Below, one piece after another: positions 6,267 to 11,364 of a stretch of 11,364 nucleotides of DNA. A program made the translations under genes and the position numbers. This stretch comes from an uncultured Alistipes sp. (lineage in GTDB: Bacteria; Bacteroidota; Bacteroidia; Bacteroidales; UBA932), in the NCBI GenBank assembly GCA_900544195.1, contig UQUJ01000080.1, positions 1 to 11,364 on the forward strand, read 5' to 3'. How positions within the stretch are numbered: the first letter of the stretch is position 1; each line of letters starts with the position of its first letter. Under the pieces are notes generated by a model, which worked only from the letters and a program-made list of their open reading frames with translations, searched no databases and was not told where the DNA came from.

Positions 6267-6475
6267 TTCACCAGACAAACTTACATAAAAATCGTCGATC
6301 TTTACACCTGTCCAATAAGAAAGAAACAGTTTTTTAGAGGAATTATTACGATTTCTTACCACCTTCTGACACTCACCTTGTACATGTCGATGTCCACATA
6401 GGCTAAAGCGCAAGGGTTTCCGGACTCTATGTCCAACATAAACACCCGTGGCAGTTAAACACCTGATAATCCACA

Positions 6476-6515
6476 CAATAAAAAGACATCCCAGTGCAGT
6501 TTCAAGCACCGGGAT
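6476..6515 (-). terminator. Rho-independent terminator of dsbD
   Basis: On the minus strand ATCCCGGTGC (6506-6515), an 8-nt loop and GCACTGGGAT (6488-6497) form a 10-bp stem with one G-U pair, followed by a T-rich tract (GTCTTTTTATT). It lies 43 nt after the dsbD stop. The stretch from here to 6266 holds no other recognisable gene. Confidence 0.8.
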
Positions 6516-6557
6516 ACCATATTAAGAGATTCTTCTACAGCACGTTAAGTGCCACGG

Positions 6558-8693
6558 CTATTTTCTCAGGCCAGAGTTGAGAAACTCGATGAAGCCTTCG
6601 ACGGACAGGTTGTAGCCACGGACAGGGACAAGCTGGTTGCCGTCAGCGTCAAGAAGAGCGTAGTTCGGCTGCGCATTAACACCGAAACGGGCACGTGCTA
6701 TGTATGAATTGACACGGCCGATCTGCTTCAAGGTCTTGCCTTCCGGAGTGGTAAGCCAGTCTTTTTCTTCGAGTTTGGTCTTGTCATCCACATAGAGAGC
6801 CACGAGAACATATTCATTTCTAAGAATATTCAGGACCCTCGGATCACTCCAGACGCGCTGCTCCATCTCGCGGCAGTTGACGCAGCCGTGGCCGGTAATG
6901 TCCACGAAGACAGGTTTGCCCTGGGCTTTGGCTGCGGTGAGGCCTTCCTCAAGGGTGAAGTAGCCAGTCAGGCCGAGGGGCATCTTGAGGTCGTACTTCT
7001 GGCCGTAGATGGAGGCTCCTGTCGCCGAACCTGTCAAGGCGCCGTTTTCTCCGACACTGGTCACTTCAGCAGGCTCAGTGACCGAGCCGTGCATCATTCC
7101 GGTCGCCGAGCCTGTTGAAGCGACCGATGCGGACGGTGAATCCGCATAATTGTAAACCACGAAATCCTGTGTCTCCATCGGCGGAAGGTAGCCGGACAAC
7201 GCCTTCAGCGGAGCACCCCACATCCCCGGAATCATGTACACCACGAACGTGAACACGGCAATCGCAAGGCCAAGCCTCGGCACGGAGACATGCTCCACCG
7301 GATCGTCATTCTTGAAGCGCAGCTTGCCCAGTAGGTAGAATCCAAGCAGGGAGAACGTGACAATCCATATTCCCAGATAGACCTCCCGGTCGAGCAGTCC
7401 CCAGTGGTAGGTCTGGTCGGCGACGCTGAGGAACTTGAAGCCCAAGGCCACCTCAATGAACCCGAGCACAACCTTGACGCTGTTGAGCCATGAGCCGGAT
7501 TTGCCTTTCATCTTCTTCAGCAGCGACGGGAACATCGCCAGGACAGTGAACGGCAAGGCGAACGCCACGGAGAACGCCAGCATCGTGACCATCGGTGTCC
7601 AGAACTCGCCCTGCGTGGACTTGATCAGCACAGTACCCACAATCGGGCCTGTGCAGGAGAATGACACCAGCACAAGGGTCAGAGCCATGAAGAATATGCC
7701 GCCGAGTCCTTTGCCGCCGGACTTCGCGTCACTCTTGTTGGCAAGGCTGGACGGAAGCTCGATCTCGAACGCCCCGAAGAAAGACGCCGCGAAAAGCATG
7801 AACACGACGAAGAATATGAGGTTCGGCAGCCAATGAGTGGCAAGCCAGTTGAATATGTCGGCGGTGACCGCGTTGCCTCCAATGAGCCAGGTCAGGCCGA
7901 TGATGACACTGATCGGGACAGTATAGAGAAGCACGATGAACAAGCCGTAGATGAAAGCCTTGAAACGTCCCTCGGCCGCAGTTGTGGACTGCTTCATGAA
8001 GAACGACACCGTCATCGGCACCATCGGGAACACGCACGGTGTCATCAGCATGGCGAATCCCCAGAGGATCGCCTCGATGATGAGTGCCCAGAGTGAGCCC
8101 ACGCTCTTGCTTTCATCACTTGAGACTGTAAGTGATGAAGAAACTTCATCTGTTTTAGATTCAATGGTAACGTCATCCGAGACAGCAGAGTCATCATCAG
8201 GAGAAAGCTGTGCTGATGATTCATTCGACGCGGCACTCTGTGTAGCCCCAGCCACAGCGAGCGGCATGGAAAACTCCCAAGACTCCGGAGCAGCGCAGAA
8301 CCGGTCATTACACCCGCTCCAAGAGACCTCACCTGTGACAGTGGCCTCGTTTCCAGTCAATTTAACCCTCTGGGTAAGGGTAACGAAATCAAAAAACACC
8401 TTTTCTCCCTGAAAATCGGACGGCTTTGTAACCTGATTCAGTCCTCCTTCCAATGAATATCCTTCCGAGGGGGTAAACTCGATGACAATGGGGTTATACT
8501 CATGGTCAATCGTGTAGATGTGCCATCCATCCTCGATGCTGGCTTTGAATGTCAGCTCGAAAACGTCGCCGGAAACAGCCTTGCTTGAGACTGACCATTT
8601 GGCGGTAGCCTCCGGGGCCTGTGCGAAAGAGGCCACACTCCCGAGCAGGAGTGTAGCCACCAACGCCATAGCTTTCTTGAAAGTATGTGTCAT
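6558..8693 (-). CDS. dsbD: Protein-disulfide reductase DsbD
   Basis: A 711-residue three-domain protein that moves electrons from cytoplasmic thioredoxin across the inner membrane to periplasmic thiol proteins. Residues 1-24 are a signal peptide. Residues about 30-148 form the alpha domain with the redox pair C128/C133 (SGCNDRFCAAP). After a Ser/Asp-rich linker (150-198), eight TM segments of the CcdA type (about 200-490) carry C220 in TPCVFPMVPMTVSFF and C347 in FSCTGPIVG. The thioredoxin-like gamma domain (about 570-711) carries C604/C607 in GHGCVNCREMEQRVW. All six key cysteines are present. The linker at about 518-562 is built from in-frame palindromic repeats. The gene starts 45 nt downstream of rny, so cotranscription is possible, and it ends at a clear terminator (6476-6515). 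Confidence 0.93.
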   Translation of the reverse strand: MTHTFKKAMALVATLLLGSVASFAQAPEATAKWSVSSKAVSGDVFELTFKASIEDGWHIYTIDHEYNPIVIEFTPSEGYSLEGGLNQVTKPSDFQGEKVFFDFVTLTQRVKLTGNEATVTGEVSWSGCNDRFCAAPESWEFSMPLAVAGATQSAASNESSAQLSPDDDSAVSDDVTIESKTDEVSSSLTVSSDESKSVGSLWALIIEAILWGFAMLMTPCVFPMVPMTVSFFMKQSTTAAEGRFKAFIYGLFIVLLYTVPISVIIGLTWLIGGNAVTADIFNWLATHWLPNLIFFVVFMLFAASFFGAFEIELPSSLANKSDAKSGGKGLGGIFFMALTLVLVSFSCTGPIVGTVLIKSTQGEFWTPMVTMLAFSVAFALPFTVLAMFPSLLKKMKGKSGSWLNSVKVVLGFIEVALGFKFLSVADQTYHWGLLDREVYLGIWIVTFSLLGFYLLGKLRFKNDDPVEHVSVPRLGLAIAVFTFVVYMIPGMWGAPLKALSGYLPPMETQDFVVYNYADSPSASVASTGSATGMMHGSVTEPAEVTSVGENGALTGSATGASIYGQKYDLKMPLGLTGYFTLEEGLTAAKAQGKPVFVDITGHGCVNCREMEQRVWSDPRVLNILRNEYVLVALYVDDKTKLEEKDWLTTPEGKTLKQIGRVNSYIARARFGVNAQPNYALLDADGNQLVPVRGYNLSVEGFIEFLNSGLRK
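7020..7125. repeat. Three in-frame REP-like palindromes in dsbD
   Basis: Three units of 24-25 nt lie at 7020-7043, 7059-7083 and 7101-7125. The middle one has perfect 7-bp arms GGTCACT/AGTGACC. The outer two are in the opposite orientation, with arms GTCGCC/GGCGCC and GGTCGCC/AGCGACC (one mismatch each). They match the family at 1925-2034. In the protein they encode the Ala/Ser/Thr/Gly-rich peptides ASTGSATG, SVTEPAEVTS and ALTGSATG between the last TM helix and the thioredoxin domain. Confidence 0.75.
8112..8139. repeat. Diverged palindrome in the first dsbD linker
   Basis: A perfect 10-bp inverted repeat, TTCATCACTT and AAGTGATGAA with an 8-nt loop, within the Ser-rich linker between the alpha domain and the membrane domain. 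On the minus strand its core TCACTTACAGTCTCAAGTGA resembles the family consensus TCACTTCGACAGGCTCAGTGA with a 2-nt deletion. It may be an older copy of the same repeat. Confidence 0.5.
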
Positions 8694-8738
8694 AGCGTCA
8701 AAACATTTGCCGTTATAAATTTCTCGTAAACCATTGAC

Positions 8739-10274
8739 TTATTTTGCATAAGCCACAGAACGGGTCTCCCTGATCACAGTGATCTTGACCTGTCCAGGGT
8801 ATGTCATCTCCTCCTGGATCTTCTGGGCGATGTCAGCGGAGAGCCTTCCGGCCTGGTCGTCGCTGACCTCCTCGGCTCCGACGATCACGCGCAGTTCGCG
8901 TCCTGCCTGGATGGCATAGCTCTTGGTAACGCCTGGATAGGCGGCGGCAAGATCCTCCATCCCCTTGAGCCTCTTGATGTAGGACTCGATGACCTCACGG
9001 CGGGCTCCAGGACGGGCTCCGGAAATGGCATCACCGATCATCACGATCGGAGAGATGATCGATGTCATCTCGATCTCCTCATGGTGTGCTCCGATGGCGT
9101 TGCAGATCTCCGGTTTCTCCTTGTACTGCTCGGCCAGCTTCATGCCAAGCAAAGCGTGTGGAAGCTCCGGCTCCTCCTCGGAAACCTTACCGATGTCGTG
9201 CAGGAGACCGGCCCTCTTGGCGATCTTTGGATTAAGACCCAACTCCGCGGCCATGATGGCGCAGATGTTGGCCACCTCACGGGAGTGCTGAAGCAGGTTC
9301 TGACCGTAGGATGAACGGTATTTCATTCGGCCAATCATCTTCACGAGCTCAATGTTCAGTCCATGGATGCCAAGGTCGATGCAGGTTCTCTTACCGGTCT
9401 CAAGAATCTCGTCCTCAAGCTGCTTCTGAACCTTGGCGACGACCTCCTCGATGCGGGCCGGATGAATACGGCCATCCACTACGAGTTGGTGCAATGCCAA
9501 TCTGGCCACCTCCCTGCGGACAGGATCGAATGCTGAAAGCAGAATAGCGTCCGGAGTGTCGTCAACCACGATCTCGACTCCTGTGGCGGCCTCAAGGGCA
9601 CGGATGTTACGTCCCTCACGCCCGATGATGCGTCCCTTGATCTCATCGTTATCAATCGGGAATGTTGTGACCGCATTCTCAATCGCCGTCTCGGTCGCCG
9701 TTCTCTGGATTGTGTTGATCACTATCCTCTTGGCCTCCTTGGAAGCGTTCAGACGAGCCTCGTCCATCGTGTCGTTGATGTAAGCCTGAGCCTCAGTCCT
9801 GGCCTCAGCCTTCATGTTCTCCATAAGGATGTTCTTGGCGTCCTGCGCGCTCATCCCGGCGATTGTCTCAAGCTGCTTGTTCGCCTGGGCGCTGAGCCTT
9901 TCATATTCCTCGGTCTTTCTCGCCAAAGCCTCCTGCTGCGCCTGGAAGCCTGACTTCGCGTTGTCGGCGTCGCGCATCTTCTTCTGAAGCTCAGAATTCT
10001 GCTGGTTCAGAGAGTTCTCCTTCTGTTTGATGCGGTTCTCGGCATCCTTGAGCTGGCTGTTCTTCTCGTTGACGTACTGCTCATGCTCGCTCTTGAGCTG
10101 AAGGAACTTCTCCCTGGCCTGATGGATCTTGTCTTTCTTGATTCCCTCGGCCTCAATCTCGGCCTTGGCGATGATCTCGTTCTTCTGTCCCTTCAGAACC
10201 ATCCTCTGAATGATTATGTAAGCCACCAGCGCGATTACAGCGCCGATCAGGACTCCTATAAAAAATAACAACAT
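8739..10274 (-). CDS. rny: Ribonuclease Y
   Basis: A 511-residue membrane-anchored endoribonuclease that starts mRNA decay. One N-terminal TM helix (residues 3-23, LFFIGVLIGAVIALVAYIII) is followed by a long charged coiled coil (about 28-190), a KH RNA-binding domain (about 210-275, GxxG loop GREG at 218-221) and an HD phosphodiesterase domain (H330, HD at 359-360 in LLHDIGKV, HH at 397-398, D415 in MIGDAISGARPG). The length and domain order are normal. The start at 10274 is chosen because the TM anchor then begins at residue 1; the in-frame ATG at 10334 would place a 20-residue polar tail before it. It lies downstream of the 6S RNA and upstream of dsbD, all on the minus strand. No good promoter was seen directly before it. 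Confidence 0.95.
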   Translation of the reverse strand: MLLFFIGVLIGAVIALVAYIIIQRMVLKGQKNEIIAKAEIEAEGIKKDKIHQAREKFLQLKSEHEQYVNEKNSQLKDAENRIKQKENSLNQQNSELQKKMRDADNAKSGFQAQQEALARKTEEYERLSAQANKQLETIAGMSAQDAKNILMENMKAEARTEAQAYINDTMDEARLNASKEAKRIVINTIQRTATETAIENAVTTFPIDNDEIKGRIIGREGRNIRALEAATGVEIVVDDTPDAILLSAFDPVRREVARLALHQLVVDGRIHPARIEEVVAKVQKQLEDEILETGKRTCIDLGIHGLNIELVKMIGRMKYRSSYGQNLLQHSREVANICAIMAAELGLNPKIAKRAGLLHDIGKVSEEEPELPHALLGMKLAEQYKEKPEICNAIGAHHEEIEMTSIISPIVMIGDAISGARPGARREVIESYIKRLKGMEDLAAAYPGVTKSYAIQAGRELRVIVGAEEVSDDQAGRLSADIAQKIQEEMTYPGQVKITVIRETRSVAYAK

Positions 10275-10357
10275 AATATCAATAATGTTAAAGTGTTCAA
10301 TCTCTCTCCAATGGCCTGTCTGCGACAAAACCAACTCCTTCCGACTTTCCGGGCATC

Positions 10358-10400
10358 AAAAAAACGACCGGCAGTCCCCTCTTCCGGAAACAGACCGATC
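10358..10400 (-). terminator. Possible second terminator between the 6S RNA and rny
   Basis: On the minus strand GATCGGT (10394-10400) can pair with GCCGGTC (10366-10372), giving 7 bp including two G-U pairs, followed by G and seven T's (10358-10364). The loop is long and holds the palindrome TTCCGGAA. It would separate the 6S unit from rny. Confidence 0.35.
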
Positions 10401-10413
10401 ATTGAATATAAAA

Positions 10414-10592
10414 AAGCCGTTAGTCACTTGTCAGAAATCTTAATGAATAAGATTTGAGATCCGCACCGGTTCAGAAATCCATCGTCACGCCAAAGGCGCA
10501 ATCCCCGAAGGTAACCTTGGTCCGTCATGGCCGGCTCGAGCAAACTCGGTTCCGCAGAACTTGTTGATTTGAGCACGTGGGACTAACGGCCG
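10414..10592 (-). ncRNA. ssrS: 6S RNA (Bacteroidales type)
   Basis: The minus-strand transcript of about 180 nt is closed by a perfect 10-bp stem: GCCGTTAGTC (10581-10590) at the 5' end and GACTAACGGC (10416-10425) at the 3' end, followed by a T-run that ends transcription. Inside are a strong hairpin AAATCTTA-TTCAT-TAAGATTT (10435-10455) on the 3' side, and on the upper part small stems such as CGCC-TTT-GGCG. A long closing stem, a central open region with a 3'-side hairpin, and a branched upper stem are the 6S design, which mimics an open promoter and binds the housekeeping RNA polymerase. The position directly after zapA is the same linkage seen for ssrS in gammaproteobacteria. The exact ends are inferred. 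The 5' part overlaps the zapA stop codon. Confidence 0.8.
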
Positions 10593-10879
10593 TCTTTTTC
10601 AATATTCTTAATGTAGGACTCAACATCCTCCTGAAGATTTTTCGCCTCCGCGTCAGCGTCAGCAAGTCTCTTCTGGTAGGCCAACCTGCCGACCGCCTCG
10701 TTCAGAGCGACAAAGGAAAGCTTGTCGGAAAGGGTCTTGTTCGGGTACTTAGCGTCGTAAGCCGTCAACTTCTGATTGATGGCCTCCGCGGCGAGCCTCA
10801 TCATCCTCTCCATCTCGGGAGAGGAAGCGACGAGTGGATACTCATTACCCGCGATCTTTATCTTGATGTTTTGTCCCAT
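10583..10879 (-). CDS. zapA: Cell division protein ZapA
   Basis: A 98-residue ZapA homologue. Residues 1-45 form the small FtsZ-binding head (MGQNIKIKIAGNEYPLVASS, then the conserved MERMMRLAAEAINQKL), and residues about 50-98 form the coiled-coil tetramerisation stalk. ZapA bundles FtsZ filaments and stabilises the Z ring. Its start lies 2 nt after the stop of the upstream coiled-coil gene, so the two are surely cotranscribed from the promoter at 11182-11213. The last codons and the TAG stop lie in the closing stem of the 6S RNA. Confidence 0.9.
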   Translation of the reverse strand: MGQNIKIKIAGNEYPLVASSPEMERMMRLAAEAINQKLTAYDAKYPNKTLSDKLSFVALNEAVGRLAYQKRLADADAEAKNLQEDVESYIKNIEKDGR

Positions 10880-10881
10880 TC

Positions 10882-11151
10882 CTAATTCTCAAGCAAAGAG
10901 ATGCACTTGTCAATCTCCTTGATCAGTCTCTCAATCTTTTCCTTGGCCGCGGAGCCGTCTCCGGCCACCCCGAACGCTTCGGACAGATGAAGGTTGTCAA
11001 CCTGTTGTTCCAAATCCTCAATCCGTTTCCTGCAGGACTCATTGTCAGCCTCGCTGCGCCGAAGTTCCTCCTGAAGCCTTTCCCGTTCAGACTTCTCGGA
11101 CTCGTACAGCGCAATCAACTTTTCGATATCTGTCTTTATACCTTCAAGCAT
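10882..11151 (-). CDS. Small coiled-coil protein upstream of zapA
   Basis: An 89-residue, highly charged protein with no signal peptide or TM segment. Residues 1-55 give a heptad-rich helix (LIALYESEKSERERLQEEL and on to LEQQVDNL), followed by a short flexible break (FGVAGDGSAA) and a second helix (KIERLIKEIDKCISLLEN). I do not recognise a named family. Its tight coupling to zapA (2-nt spacing) and coiled-coil nature suggest a division-associated partner, perhaps playing the role ZapB has elsewhere, but homology to ZapB is not shown. The start at 11151 follows a promoter with a predicted leader of about 25 nt. Confidence 0.75.
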   Translation of the reverse strand: MLEGIKTDIEKLIALYESEKSERERLQEELRRSEADNESCRKRIEDLEQQVDNLHLSEAFGVAGDGSAAKEKIERLIKEIDKCISLLEN

Positions 11152-11181
11152 ATCATCAAGGCCAAATTCTCCTGCCCAAAT

Positions 11182-11213
11182 GCAAAATTAGCAAAATATC
11201 TTCATTTGCACAA
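11182..11213 (-). promoter_or_regulatory. Promoter of the coiled-coil gene-zapA operon
   Basis: On the minus strand the -7 box TAATTTTGC (11182-11190) is a perfect TAnnTTTG, with TTG (11211-11213) 20 nt upstream. Transcription should start near 11175. The -7 box is identical to that of the HAD gene. A second TTTTGC (11191-11196) directly adjoins the box. Confidence 0.65.
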
Positions 11214-11364
11214 GAACTTCAACTGACATCACCTATTAAATTCCAAGGAAAATTCATTCTCCCGCTTATCGCGCGCCATAGCGGCCTCATCACGCACGTC
11301 GTCATTCCCCAAGCCACGCCTCGTGCGCAAGAACCGCCAACACACTCACGAAGCATGGCTTAGG

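Noticed and set aside
6276..6283. TAAGTTTG as a promoter of the sigma-factor remnant
   Set aside because: It matches TAnnTTTG but has no convincing -33 box, and the gene it would serve is broken.
6267..6509. N-terminal extension of the sigma-like frame (81 residues upstream of MLNEY)
   Set aside because: The extension runs through the dsbD terminator hairpin and shows no protein-like pattern; the sigma homology begins at MLNEY.
10275..10334. Extended RNase Y start adding 20 residues
   Set aside because: RNase Y normally begins with its membrane anchor; the extension is polar and would precede the TM helix.

Overview
The window looks like chromosomal DNA from a Bacteroidota bacterium, most likely Bacteroidales. 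Three genes have upstream copies of the Bacteroidota promoter signature (TAnnTTTG preceded at 19-20 nt by TTG or TTTG). Starts sit in A/T-rich contexts without clear Shine-Dalgarno sites. The gene content also fits: a DUF2147 protein, a DsbD with a C-terminal thioredoxin domain, RNase Y, and ZapA next to a 6S RNA. Nearly all genes are on the minus strand; the DUF2147 gene is the exception. No tRNA, rRNA, CRISPR array or intact transposase gene was seen.

Left part (1-2065): a secreted metallophosphoesterase with a purple-acid-phosphatase-type N-terminal domain, followed by about 0.8 kb with no convincing gene but dense repeats. These are a 114-bp element with about 27-nt inverted ends, a 110-bp composite inverted repeat made of two 25-nt palindromes, four copies of the motif ATGCAGGTTATTTTTT or a one-base variant, and a 54-bp near-identical direct repeat whose other copy lies at the window edge over the phosphoesterase stop codon. 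Next come a HAD-family phosphatase (minus) and, divergently, a secreted DUF2147 protein (plus).

Middle (3419-6515): a probable two-gene operon encodes a periplasmic lipoprotein glycerophosphodiester phosphodiesterase and a GlpT-type organophosphate antiporter. The first would release glycerol-3-phosphate outside the inner membrane and the second would import it. Just upstream lies a decayed ECF sigma-factor gene, recognisable in pieces spread over several reading frames. A Rho-independent terminator for dsbD precedes it.

Right part (6558-11364): dsbD (membrane disulfide reductase), rny (RNase Y), a 6S RNA whose closing stem overlaps the stop codon of zapA, zapA, and a small coiled-coil gene 2 nt upstream of zapA. 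A good promoter precedes the coiled-coil gene. These are housekeeping functions: division, RNA decay, polymerase regulation and envelope thiol redox.

The most unusual signal is one palindrome family found both in the intergenic repeat block (two copies) and in-frame inside dsbD. Three copies lie in the linker before the thioredoxin domain, and a diverged fourth lies in the linker between the N-terminal domain and the membrane domain. This resembles a REP-like or Rickettsia-palindromic-element-like repeat tolerated in interdomain linkers.
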